NCBI RefSeq assembly: GCF_040580765.1
Contig: NZ_CP158687.1
Span: 806,001 to 870,000, forward strand
DNA: 64,000 nt
Reading direction: 5' to 3'
Origin: Lentibacter algarum
GTDB taxonomy: Bacteria; Pseudomonadota; Alphaproteobacteria; Rhodobacterales; Rhodobacteraceae
The notes below the pieces were generated by a model. The model was given only the letters and a program-made list of their open reading frames with translations, was not told where the DNA came from and did no database searches. The stretch's first letter is position 1. Each line of letters starts with the position of its first letter. The position numbers and the translations under genes are program-made. Positions 35,025-43,391 of this stretch are shown in pieces.

Positions 35025-37031
35025 ATGAAAGAGATTGCAAGCTATGCCATGGGGCAGTGGGTTGCCCCAGACGCAGCCGCCCGCAGCGTAGACTGCGCCA
35101 TCACAGGTGCGCCCTTTGCACGGATTGGCAACGGTACGCTTGATACAAAGGCCATGCTGATCCACGCCCGCGAGGTTGGCGGTCCTGCCTTGCGCGCGAT
35201 GAACTTCCACGAGCGCGCCAAGATGGTTAAGGCGCTGGCGATGGCGCTCGGCGAGCACAAGCAAGCGCTCTATGATCTGAGCTTTCACACAGGTGCCACG
35301 CAAAAAGATCACATGATCGACATCGACGGTGGCATCGGAACGATGTTTGTCTTCGCCTCCAAGGGCCGCCGCGAGCTTCCCGAAGCGCATGTCTATGTTG
35401 ATGGTGAACTGGAGCAACTCTCGCGCCATAGAAGTTTCATGGGCCAGCACATCTGCACGCCTCTGCGCGGCGTCGGTGTCCATATCAACGCCTTCAACTT
35501 CCCTGTCTGGGGGATGCTCGAAAAACTTGCGCCAACCCTGCTCGCAGGCGTCCCCGCCATTGTGAAGCCCGCGAGTTCCACCGCCTATGTCACTGAACTC
35601 GCTGTCAAAATCATGCTTGATAGCGGGCTTCTCCCCGAAGGCGCTCTCCAGCTGATTTCTGGCGGCGTGGGGGATCTCTTTGACGGCCTCGGCCCCCAAG
35701 ATGTGGTCAGCTTCACAGGCTCTGCCCAGACCGCGCTCATGCTGCGCAGTCACCCGAGCATTGCGCAAAACTCGACACGCTTCATCGCCGAGCAAGACAG
35801 CCTCAACGCCTCTGTCCTTGGCCCTGATGCCGCAGAAGGCTCTGAGGAGTTCGACCTCTTCATCAAGGAAGTCATGCGCGAAATGACAGCCAAGGCAGGC
35901 CAGAAATGTACGGCGATCCGCCGTATCATGGTTCCTGATGCGCAAGTTCAGGCCGTCATAAAAGCGATCAGCGCCAAGCTGGACGCCCTCACAATCGGCG
36001 ATCCGCGCGAGGAAAGCACCCGCATGGGCGCGCTCGTGAGTGCGAGCCAGAAGCGTGATGTGCTCGCCATGGTCGATACGCTCGCCACCGAAAGCAAGAT
36101 CGTCTGGCGGGACGAAGCCCGCGTGCCCACAACAGGCGCGTTTGTTTCGCCCGTGCTCTTGCACTGTGAAAGCCCCGACACCGCAACAGAGGTCCACGCG
36201 ACAGAGGCCTTTGGCCCTGTGAGCACCGTGATGGGCTACCGCGATCTTGCCCATGCTGCGGCGCTCGTTGCCAAGGGCGAGGGCAGCCTAGTCACCTCGT
36301 TGATCACAGCTGACCCTGCCATCGCGACCGCCTTTGTCGCGGAGGCCGCACCGTGGAATGGGCGCATCTATATCAACAACCGCCACTCTATGAAGGAGAG
36401 CACAGGCCACGGTTCGCCGCTCCCTCATATGGTTCACGGCGGCCCAGGCCGCGCAGGCGGCGGCGAAGAGATGGGCGGCATCCGAGGTGTCATGCACTAC
36501 ATGCAACGCACCGCCATTCAGGGTAGCCCCGATATGCTCACCGCCATTGGCCAAAAGTGGGTGCCAGGCGCGGATCAGATCACTGGCCCCGCACACCCGT
36601 TTACGCGCCGCTTCTCAGAGCTTTTGCTGGGTGAGACCCTCCACACAGCAAGCCGTACCATCACCCTTGAGGATATTGAGACGTTTGCTCATTTCACAGG
36701 TGATACGTTTTACGCTCATATGGATGAGGCAGCCGCCGCGCGAAACCCGTTTTTCCCGGGCCGGGTGGCGCATGGATACCTTTTGCTCAGCTTCGCGGCA
36801 GGACTGTTTGTGGAGCCAAACGAAGGGCCCGTTCTGGCCAACACGGGCCTAGATAGCCTGCGGTTTATGAAGCCTGTTGTGGCGGGTGACGCGATTAAAG
36901 TGGCGCTGACCGTGAAGCGCAAAACGACGCGCAACGAAGAATACGGCGAGGTGCGCTGGCATGTGTCGCTCACCAATCAGGATGACGAGCTTTGCGCAAC
37001 CTATGAGCTTCTCACAATGAACGCTCTTTAA
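35025..37031 (+). CDS. paaZ: Oxepin-CoA hydrolase / 3-oxo-5,6-dehydrosuberyl-CoA semialdehyde dehydrogenase
   Basis: Bifunctional ring-opening enzyme of 668 residues. Residues 1-about 520 are an aldehyde dehydrogenase (NAFNFPVWGMLEKLAPTLL; FIAEQDSLNASVLG glutamate region; GQKCTAIRRI nucleophile Cys). The C-terminal 140 residues form a MaoC-type R-hydratase (HFTGDTFYAHMDEAAA and FFPGRVAHGYLLLSF; Asp and His present). The start has AAAAGGAGAG upstream. It is divergent from paaG and followed 30 bases later by the paaX-like gene. Both activities are therefore expected to be intact. Confidence 0.97.
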   Translation: MKEIASYAMGQWVAPDAAARSVDCAITGAPFARIGNGTLDTKAMLIHAREVGGPALRAMNFHERAKMVKALAMALGEHKQALYDLSFHTGATQKDHMIDIDGGIGTMFVFASKGRRELPEAHVYVDGELEQLSRHRSFMGQHICTPLRGVGVHINAFNFPVWGMLEKLAPTLLAGVPAIVKPASSTAYVTELAVKIMLDSGLLPEGALQLISGGVGDLFDGLGPQDVVSFTGSAQTALMLRSHPSIAQNSTRFIAEQDSLNASVLGPDAAEGSEEFDLFIKEVMREMTAKAGQKCTAIRRIMVPDAQVQAVIKAISAKLDALTIGDPREESTRMGALVSASQKRDVLAMVDTLATESKIVWRDEARVPTTGAFVSPVLLHCESPDTATEVHATEAFGPVSTVMGYRDLAHAAALVAKGEGSLVTSLITADPAIATAFVAEAAPWNGRIYINNRHSMKESTGHGSPLPHMVHGGPGRAGGGEEMGGIRGVMHYMQRTAIQGSPDMLTAIGQKWVPGADQITGPAHPFTRRFSELLLGETLHTASRTITLEDIETFAHFTGDTFYAHMDEAAAARNPFFPGRVAHGYLLLSFAAGLFVEPNEGPVLANTGLDSLRFMKPVVAGDAIKVALTVKRKTTRNEEYGEVRWHVSLTNQDDELCATYELLTMNAL

Positions 37032-37061
37032 CGCGCGATCCACTCTCGCTAAGGTGCGCCC

Positions 37062-37838
37062 ATGAATATGGGCGCATCACATCTCTTTGAAACCACCTTT
37101 ACGGCTCTGCAAGCGCAGGGCCCGCTAAAGACTTGGTCGCTCATTGTCACAATCTTTGGCGATATCGCCCCCGCCAAAGAAGACCAGATCGACAGTCAGC
37201 TCTTGGCCGCGCTCACCGCGCCCTTTGGCGTGAAGCCCGAGGCTCTGCGTGTCGCGCTGCACCGTTTGCGCAAGGATGGCTGGCTTGAGGCTGTCAAAAC
37301 GGGTCGCCGTTCGTCCTATCACCTTTCCGAGACAGGCGAGGCGCTCACGCGCAAAGCCTACGCTCGGATCTATCGCGATGTCCAAAGCGGGCAGGGGGCG
37401 GATTGGCAAATCGAGCTTCTGGAAGATGCTGCGGCATCAGGGCGCGCCAAATCCGCACTGATTGGGGCCAATATCCTCGTCTCGCCTGCGCCTGCCACAG
37501 GCGCACCGCTCTGCTTGGCGGCGGTGGATGTGCCCGAATGGATGCGCACTGCTCTTGTGTCTGAGGCGGCGCTGGCTGAATTCTCTGGGTATGTCGCAGC
37601 CCTTGAAGGCCTTTCCCCCGCGCTCGCCTCAGAGAGCCTGACAGAGGAGGCCCGCGCCGCGCTGCGCTTTCTGGTGCTGCACTATTGGCGGCGCATTGTC
37701 CTGCGCCAGCCCGAAGCGCCTGAAATCTTGCTGGGAGAAGACTGGTCAGGCGATGCCGCGCGCAGGCTCACGCTAAAGGTCTTCCAAGACTTGCCGCGTC
37801 CCAAGCTCGCGGACCTTGCTGCCCTGTCTATCGCCTAG
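37062..37838 (+). CDS. paaX: PaaX family transcriptional regulator
   Basis: A 258-residue winged-helix regulator of the PaaX family, known to repress phenylacetate genes until phenylacetyl-CoA appears. The N-terminus fits (SLIVTIFGDIAPAKEDQIDSQ), with LRVALHRLRKDGWLEAVKTGRRSSYHLSETG as the DNA-binding region. Its presence beside a TetR regulator means the cluster has two candidate repressors. Its stop overlaps the convergent antiporter gene's stop by 4 bases. Start shown is ATG at 37062; a second ATG lies two codons later. Confidence 0.9.
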   Translation: MNMGASHLFETTFTALQAQGPLKTWSLIVTIFGDIAPAKEDQIDSQLLAALTAPFGVKPEALRVALHRLRKDGWLEAVKTGRRSSYHLSETGEALTRKAYARIYRDVQSGQGADWQIELLEDAAASGRAKSALIGANILVSPAPATGAPLCLAAVDVPEWMRTALVSEAALAEFSGYVAALEGLSPALASESLTEEARAALRFLVLHYWRRIVLRQPEAPEILLGEDWSGDAARRLTLKVFQDLPRPKLADLAALSIA

Positions 37839-39694
37839 GCGCTGTCTTTCTTCTCTGCCAAAGCCTGCAAACTTAACTCGAGCTCTTTCTCAAGCTCGCG
37901 CACGCGCTTGCGGTAAGCTTCGTTGCTGGCCATATCCTGATCAGGCTTCCAAAGCTGCGCCAGTTCTTTCAGGGCCATTCGGTCATGGGCGTAAAACGCT
38001 TGTTCCGCCTCGGCGGCTTCATATTCGGTCATCCCGACGTTCTCGAGCACATAGCGTCCCGCCCGCAAGGAGCTGTCAAACAGCTCGCGCACAATGTCAT
38101 TGGCGCCCGCCTCATAGAGCGCAAACACATGGCCGCGGTCACGGGCTCGTGCAATGATATGGATGTCGGGCCGTTCCTTGCGCGCGTGCCGCACAAGCCG
38201 CAGTCCCGCTTCGGTGTCGTCCAGCGACACAACAAGCACCCGCGCATCGCGCAAGCCCGCCGCGCGCAAAAGCTCAGGCCGCGTGGGATCGCCCAGAAAC
38301 GCGCGGTAGCCAAAGCTGCGCATCAGCTGGATGCGCTTGAGATTGTTATCCAGAACCACAGTCTTGAATCCGCTGCTCTCCACAAGCCGGTTCACAATCT
38401 GCCCAAAGCGCCCCACACCCGCAATTATCACAGGCCCAGCATGGTCAATCTCATCAGGCTCGCTGGTCTGTTTGGCGCCCTCAAAGCGCTTGTGCAAATA
38501 GTCGTAGGCCAAAAAGAGCATCGGCGTCATCAGCATCGACAGGGTGATAATCAGCAAAAGCCTGTTGCCCAAAGCATCGGTAAAAACACCCTGTTGCCCC
38601 GCAAACGAGATCAAGACAAAGCCAAACTCTCCCGCCTGTGCCAAGGCCAGTGTAAAGAGCCACAGTTCGCGCCGCCGAAGTCCAAAGCCGAAGCCGAGTA
38701 CAAAAAGCACAACGCCCTTGAGCAGGATCAGCCCGCAGGCGAGGCCAATCATAAGGGCTGGCTCCGCCATCAAAGCGGTAAAGTTGATCGAGGCCCCCAC
38801 GGTGATGAAAAACAGTCCCAGCAAGAGGCCCTTAAACGGCTCGATATCGCTCTCAAGCTCGTGACGGAACTCACTGCTTGCCAAAACAACCCCAGCCAGA
38901 AAAGCGCCCAAAGCGGGCGACAGCCCCAAGAGCGTCATCACATAGGCGTTGCCAATAACAATGAGCAGGGCAAGCGCCGTAAACATCTCTCGCAGTCGCG
39001 TGGCGTGAATATATCGAAAGATCGGCTTGGTCAGAAAGACCCCCGCAGCGATCACAACCGCAATGGTTGCCAGTGTCGCCAGCGCCACGCCCCAAGAGGG
39101 CAGGCTTTCAAACAACGTCGCATGATGCGCACCGTCCTCTGTCTGCAGCACGATCGAGCCATCTGGCCCAAAGACGACAGGCGCAGAAATGCTCAAGAGC
39201 GGTATCAGCGCCAGAAACGGGATCACAGCAATATCCTGCGTCAACAAGACCGCAAAGACAGAGCGGCCGCCGGATGTCTGCACAAGGCCTTTTTCTGTAA
39301 GGGTCTGAAGCACAATTGCGGTTGAGCTCAAGGACAAGACGAGACCAATCGCAAGGCTCGTCTGCCACGCCAGCCCGAACAATGACGAAGCCACAAAAAA
39401 GACCATACAGGTCAGCACAACCTGAACACCGCCAAGGCCGACAAGCCTTTGGCGCATCGCCCAAAGTGCCCCAGGGGTCAGCTCAAGCCCGACGATGAAA
39501 AGCATCATTACGACGCCAAATTCGGCAAAATGCTGAAGCGCGCGGGTTTCTTCGCCAAGGCCAGGCATGATCCCGATGATCATACCAGCGCTGAGATATC
39601 CCAAAACAGACCCAAGCCCCAAGCGGGACGCGAGGGGCACAGCAATGACAGCGGCCAACAAATAAATCGTAGGAAGGAACAATAAAGAGTGCAT
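37835..39694 (-). CDS. Kef-type monovalent cation:proton antiporter with RCK domain
   Basis: CPA2-family inner-membrane antiporter or K+ efflux protein, 619 residues. About 13 hydrophobic spans run from residue 5 to 380, including ASRLGLGSVLGYLSAGMIIG, FIVGLELTP and LLTQDIAVIPFLALIPLL. A cytoplasmic RCK_N domain follows (VIIAGVGRFGQIVNRLVESS, then VVLDNNLKRIQLMRSFGY and YGDPTRPELL-like FLGDPTRPELL), then a charged coiled-coil tail. The start overlaps the Lrp stop by one base, so it is coupled to the regulator. KefB versus KefC cannot be told; KefF/KefG-type partner genes are not adjacent. Confidence 0.92.
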   Translation of the reverse strand: MHSLLFLPTIYLLAAVIAVPLASRLGLGSVLGYLSAGMIIGIMPGLGEETRALQHFAEFGVVMMLFIVGLELTPGALWAMRQRLVGLGGVQVVLTCMVFFVASSLFGLAWQTSLAIGLVLSLSSTAIVLQTLTEKGLVQTSGGRSVFAVLLTQDIAVIPFLALIPLLSISAPVVFGPDGSIVLQTEDGAHHATLFESLPSWGVALATLATIAVVIAAGVFLTKPIFRYIHATRLREMFTALALLIVIGNAYVMTLLGLSPALGAFLAGVVLASSEFRHELESDIEPFKGLLLGLFFITVGASINFTALMAEPALMIGLACGLILLKGVVLFVLGFGFGLRRRELWLFTLALAQAGEFGFVLISFAGQQGVFTDALGNRLLLIITLSMLMTPMLFLAYDYLHKRFEGAKQTSEPDEIDHAGPVIIAGVGRFGQIVNRLVESSGFKTVVLDNNLKRIQLMRSFGYRAFLGDPTRPELLRAAGLRDARVLVVSLDDTEAGLRLVRHARKERPDIHIIARARDRGHVFALYEAGANDIVRELFDSSLRAGRYVLENVGMTEYEAAEAEQAFYAHDRMALKELAQLWKPDQDMASNEAYRKRVRELEKELELSLQALAEKKDSA

Positions 39695-40149
39695 TAGGCT
39701 GGCAACGGTGCGTCTTGTTTAATCTGGTTCATCACAATTTGGCTATGCACACGGCTAACTGCCCCATGCGCCAGAAGGATGTCATGGATCAGCGTGTTTA
39801 GCGAGGCCAGATCCTTGGAATAAATCCTCAGCAACAAATCTGCATCGCCCGTCATAGCCCAGGCTGAAATGATCTCTGGTTGTGAACCGATCAATTTGTT
39901 GAAGCTCTTGGAAAGGGTAGGGTCATGGTTGAGAAGCTGGACCTGTACAAAGGCCTGCACACCAAGGCCAAGCGCCCCCGCATCAAGCTGCGCGCGATAT
40001 CCAAGAATGACACCGCTGGCTTCCAGCCGCTGACGTCGCCGCGCGGCCTGACTTGGCGAGAGGCCAAGCATATCAGCCAGCTCTTGGGCCGTGGCTTGCG
40101 CGTTCTGCTGCAAAGCCGTGATGAGTTTAGAATCAATCTGGTCTTTCAT
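39694..40149 (-). CDS. Lrp/AsnC family transcriptional regulator
   Basis: A 151-residue Lrp-type regulator: N-terminal HTH (DSKLITALQQNAQATAQELADML, LSPSQAARRRQRLEASGVI) and a C-terminal RAM/effector domain (VQAFVQVQLLNHDPT, ISAWAMTGDADLLLRIYSKDL). The next gene (Kef antiporter) starts within its stop codon, a rare pairing that suggests the regulator controls its own antiporter operon. Two inverted repeats just upstream are candidate autoregulatory sites. Effector unknown. Confidence 0.92.
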   Translation of the reverse strand: MKDQIDSKLITALQQNAQATAQELADMLGLSPSQAARRRQRLEASGVILGYRAQLDAGALGLGVQAFVQVQLLNHDPTLSKSFNKLIGSQPEIISAWAMTGDADLLLRIYSKDLASLNTLIHDILLAHGAVSRVHSQIVMNQIKQDAPLPA

Positions 40150-40180
40150 GCTCTCAAATTACGATTTAAATCTCAAAGAT

Positions 40181-40193
40181 GCGATAATTTCGC
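40181..40193. promoter_or_regulatory. Inverted repeat upstream of lrp
   Basis: GCGA-TAATT-TCGC lies 32-44 bases upstream of the Lrp start. It resembles the outer arms of the larger palindrome 32 bases away, so both may be sites for the Lrp protein. Confidence 0.35.
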
Positions 40194-40212
40194 CAGCTGT
40201 AGCCAAAGATAT

Positions 40213-40236
40213 GCGAAGAAATATGCATTATTTCGC
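40213..40236. promoter_or_regulatory. Imperfect palindrome upstream of lrp
   Basis: A 24-base inverted repeat (outer GCGAA and TTCGC arms; core GAAATA-TGCAT-TATTTC) ends right at the stop codon of the upstream membrane protein gene. AT-rich palindromes like this are typical Lrp sites; it could also be a hairpin, but no T-run follows. Confidence 0.4.
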
Positions 40237-40674
40237 CTAGAGCCAGCCCCAGACCAATCCTGCAACCACCAGATAGCGCCCTGTTTTTGCCAAGGTGACG
40301 AGCGCGAGAAAGATCCAGATGTTTTCGCGCAACACGCCCGCTGCCAAAGTCAGTGGATCGCCCACAAGAGGCGCCCAGCTGAGCAGAAGCGAATAGCGCC
40401 CGTAGCGCCGATACCAGCCTTCGGCACGCGCCAGCGTATCGCCTGAAAACGGAAACCAGCGCTTGTGTTGGAGCGCATTCGCCCCGCGCCCGAGAGCATA
40501 GTTGAACAGTGCGCCAAGAATATTGCCAAAGCTCACCACAAAGAGGAGCCAAAAGGCAGACCATTCTTGGGAGGCCAGCAGCCCCGCCAGCACGAGTTCG
40601 GACTGTGCTGGCAGCAGTGAGGCTGCGACAAAGGCCGAAAGAAAAAGGCCGCCATAGACAGCGAGGTCGGTCAT
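40237..40674 (-). CDS. YqaA/DedA-like small membrane protein (VTT domain)
   Basis: Integral-membrane protein of 145 residues with about four hydrophobic spans and the short VTT (SNARE-associated Golgi/DedA-like) motif: FLSAFVAASLLPAQSELVLAG, VSFGNILGALFNYALGRG and a polar RYGRYSLLLSWAPLVGDPLTL loop. Family members are implicated in lipid or ion transport at the inner membrane. It may share a transcript with the downstream lrp gene (87-base gap with its own palindromes). About 110 bases upstream of its start lies a triple GTGCAC element. Confidence 0.85.
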   Translation of the reverse strand: MTDLAVYGGLFLSAFVAASLLPAQSELVLAGLLASQEWSAFWLLFVVSFGNILGALFNYALGRGANALQHKRWFPFSGDTLARAEGWYRRYGRYSLLLSWAPLVGDPLTLAAGVLRENIWIFLALVTLAKTGRYLVVAGLVWGWL

Positions 40675-40783
40675 GTTGTTTCGCTCTCAGAGGGCATTGA
40701 TAGTCTTGAATGTACGCCCAAACAGTAAAGCCTGCGCGCGCCGTATTGTCTAATTTTGTCTGAACAAAAACACGTTTCAGGCG

Positions 40784-40825
40784 GTGCACGCTTTGTGCAC
40801 GGGTTGTGCACGCTTTTCACCCCCC
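40784..40825 (+). repeat. Triple GTGCAC element with C-rich tail, copy 1
   Basis: Three GTGCAC palindromes start at 40784, 40795 and 40806, exactly 11 bases apart, followed by GCTTTTCACCCCCC. The same arrangement, inverted, is at 58271-58314. It lies between the end of the proline-rich protein gene and the start of the YqaA-like gene. The one-turn spacing suggests cooperative protein binding on one DNA face; function unknown. Confidence 0.75.
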
Positions 40826-40887
40826 TGATTTTGGTTCCTGCAAAATGTATGAAGAGATGAAAACGTACCGTTTACTGAATTTTCAAG

Positions 40888-43260
40888 TCAGCCTTTTGGC
40901 ATTTTCAAAGTCACACCGCGACCGTTCTTTTGATAAATCAATTCTGTCTCGCCAATCGCAGAAACACGCCCACCATCAATGCGGTCGCCGACGGCCACTT
41001 TTTTGTAGCGCCCGTTGGACAGGCGGACGAGCGCGCGGCGGCTGGCTGGCTTACCATAGACGCCGATCAGATTGACCCGCTTTAGGTTAATCGCATTTCG
41101 CACAGTGGCTTGTTTTGCAACGGAGGCACGCGAGGGGATACTTGGCGCAACAGTGCGTGGAGCAACCGCTGCAACTTGCGTAACCTCTTCTTGTTGCTGA
41201 TTTTTTTCAGCACGTTTTACGATGCGATCAAAGTTATTGGGGCGGTCCTTGGGCTTCACAGAACGCGCCACTGCCTGCGGAGTGGCGTTCGGGTCGAGGT
41301 CGCGGGCATTGGCTTCAGGAAGCTTGATCACCACGGCTCCAGGCGTTGGGGGAACGGCCTGCGCAACCGCCTCTTCAATCGCCTGTTCAAGGGCGGCGCT
41401 GGCGTTTGGTGTTGGCGTGGGTTGTGGCTCTGCGGCGGCTATTTCGCGTGCTGAAGGCGGGCGCATTTTGGGGCGAATCGAGGCCAGCTCTGTTCGGCTA
41501 AAACCGCCCAGATTGGCCCGTTCATTGGCTTCCGCGAGCCCCTCAGGCCGTGCTTTCGGCCGCATCGCCGCCCGCAAATCAGGCACCTCTACCGCCCCCT
41601 CCAGAGCCTCTTTCCTATCAGGTAAATCGGTAGGAAAATAAGGGGGTTTGCCTGCAAAAACGAGATGCCCGTCTGGCGATATAGCACCCTCTTTTGTGGC
41701 CCTGACCAGCCCGCGCGCATCCAGCGCAAAGCTGAGACCTTGAGCTGCAGGATTGGTTTGACGACCAAGTGTGCCGTCAGCTTGCTCAAGGGTGAGCGCT
41801 GGCAAAGCAATCGCATCTTGGGCCGAGATCACAGGATCGATCGACGCAATATAAAGATCATCAGAATCCTGCAGTGGCGGAACCGTGGGCGCAGCAGGTG
41901 CCAAGACCCAAATGCCTGTAACTGCGTATTTTTCTTGCGCTTCCTGCAAGCTGATCTCAGGGATCGGCAAAGGCATTACACGCGATAGATCGGTAGCGTG
42001 GGTTTCCTCACCCGTGTCGAGCGCTGCAAGCTCAAGCTGCGGCTCAAGCACCATCGCCTCGTCGCCTTCAATCTCGGTTTCATCCAGATCAGACGGAGCC
42101 AGAACAATGCGTTCAGGGTCTTTGCCGAGGAACCGTGACAGACCCTCACCAACAAAGATTGAAGCCCACGCCGCAACACCCAGTAAAAACACGAGTAATA
42201 CGGCGGTTAAGATCAGACCGAGGAACCTCGGCTTCCCCATAACCTTCTGCTTCTGAGGCACTTTTTCCTTTTTTCGCGCTCCAAACACAGTCAAACGTTG
42301 GCGTTCGTTTTCTGTTGGAGGAACAAGGTTTGGCGGTGGCGTAGGCAGAGGGCGAGGTGCAGGTGCGACAGGCGTTGTGCTTGCTGGTTGCGTGACGGGT
42401 GCGTTCAGTTCTGGAGAGCCATCAGGGTTGCGTTGGCTGACAAATGCCATTTCCTCGCGCGCCGCTGCAGTGAGGTCGGGGAGGGGCTGTGGAGGAGGGG
42501 GCGCGGCGTTCGCTTCGTCTTCTGGGAGAAGCGGGATGCTTGGTGCAACGGCGCTTGGTTCATGCCGTGTGACGCCTGAGAGAGAGGGCGCAACTGCCTC
42601 CTTGCCCTCAGCCTCTCGTCGCGTTGAAAACGAGGGAGTTGAAGCTTGTGGCGGCTGGACTTCTGGCTTGGGCGCTGACGTTGCAGGAAGGGCGTCTTCG
42701 GGAGGTGCTGTTGCTGCTTCAGGAATGCGCGCGACACCGCTGACCACAACGGCTTCCAAGTCGCGCTCGATATCGGCATCAATACTCTTACAGCGGCCAA
42801 AAAATGGCTCACCGACATAGCTGCCAGCGCTTGGCTGCGCTGTGAAATAGATAGGTTCAAATCCGTTGTCGGAGGCAAAAGCTTCTGCTTCCAGCAAGGT
42901 TTCGCGCGCGACAGCGGCAACAACGAGGTCGGTGCCAGATTCGGCCCAGCAATACGCAAGCTCTTCAAGCGTGTAGGGTGTCGCGCCGTCGAGAGCTGCA
43001 AGTACAGCAGTCTCATACTCCGAGGTCGGGCCATCAGGTTTCGTTAACTGGAGGTATTTAATCTGCTCAGAGGGGAGCAGTAGTTTTACTGTGAGAGGCT
43101 CTGGCGTGATCTGAGCCGCTGTTTTCTTGAGCAAATTCAGGGCTTCTGGCAAATCAGGCACATCTAGAGGTACTTCGCCAACGCGGTCCCAGCCCGCCGT
43201 AGAACGATGCAAAAGGCCAATGCCTTCAAACGATAATTTTAACGCAAAATTTGGTTTCAT
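40888..43260 (-). CDS. Proline-rich membrane protein with GspL/PilM-like N-terminus and PilP/GspC-like C-terminus
   Basis: A 790-residue protein I do not recognise by name. The N-terminal 160 residues look like a truncated GspL/PilM actin-fold (ALKLSFEGIGLLHRS, then LLPSEQIKYLQL, YCWAESGTDLVVAAV). A long Ala/Pro/Glu-rich linker follows, then one membrane span near residue 350 (FLGLILTAVLLVFLLGVAAWAS). A second Pro-rich periplasmic stretch repeats the motif RPKMRP/KARPEGLAEANERA. The last 70 residues (RVNLIGVYGKPASRRALVRLSNGRY, VAVGDRIDGGRVSAIGE) resemble the PilP/GspC homology region. Together this suggests an inner-membrane link protein of a secretion or pilus-like machine, but no other such genes are nearby. 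Domain assignments are by eye. Confidence 0.75.
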   Translation of the reverse strand: MKPNFALKLSFEGIGLLHRSTAGWDRVGEVPLDVPDLPEALNLLKKTAAQITPEPLTVKLLLPSEQIKYLQLTKPDGPTSEYETAVLAALDGATPYTLEELAYCWAESGTDLVVAAVARETLLEAEAFASDNGFEPIYFTAQPSAGSYVGEPFFGRCKSIDADIERDLEAVVVSGVARIPEAATAPPEDALPATSAPKPEVQPPQASTPSFSTRREAEGKEAVAPSLSGVTRHEPSAVAPSIPLLPEDEANAAPPPPQPLPDLTAAAREEMAFVSQRNPDGSPELNAPVTQPASTTPVAPAPRPLPTPPPNLVPPTENERQRLTVFGARKKEKVPQKQKVMGKPRFLGLILTAVLLVFLLGVAAWASIFVGEGLSRFLGKDPERIVLAPSDLDETEIEGDEAMVLEPQLELAALDTGEETHATDLSRVMPLPIPEISLQEAQEKYAVTGIWVLAPAAPTVPPLQDSDDLYIASIDPVISAQDAIALPALTLEQADGTLGRQTNPAAQGLSFALDARGLVRATKEGAISPDGHLVFAGKPPYFPTDLPDRKEALEGAVEVPDLRAAMRPKARPEGLAEANERANLGGFSRTELASIRPKMRPPSAREIAAAEPQPTPTPNASAALEQAIEEAVAQAVPPTPGAVVIKLPEANARDLDPNATPQAVARSVKPKDRPNNFDRIVKRAEKNQQQEEVTQVAAVAPRTVAPSIPSRASVAKQATVRNAINLKRVNLIGVYGKPASRRALVRLSNGRYKKVAVGDRIDGGRVSAIGETELIYQKNGRGVTLKMPKG

Positions 43261-43332
43261 ACAGCCGCCTTGAAGCCGGTCACAACACTATTAAGCTTTT
43301 ATTATATCAATACCCTTCTGAATAAAACAGAT

Positions 43333-43367
43333 CAGATGCCACTATGAGTTTCTCAAAGCGGCATCTG
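43333..43367 (-). terminator. Probable terminator of metY
   Basis: CAGATGCC pairs with GGCATCTG across a 19-base loop containing a small TGAG-CTCA stem. Read on the minus strand it is followed by ATCTGTTTTATT. Located between the metY stop and the next minus-strand gene. Confidence 0.5.
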
Positions 43368-43391
43368 CTAACAATCATTAAAAACGTGCGC

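Noticed and set aside
37985..39325. 446-codon plus-strand frame opposite the Kef antiporter
   Set aside because: The minus-strand frame has clear membrane and RCK motifs; the plus-strand product is Lys/Gln/Arg-rich and resembles nothing known.
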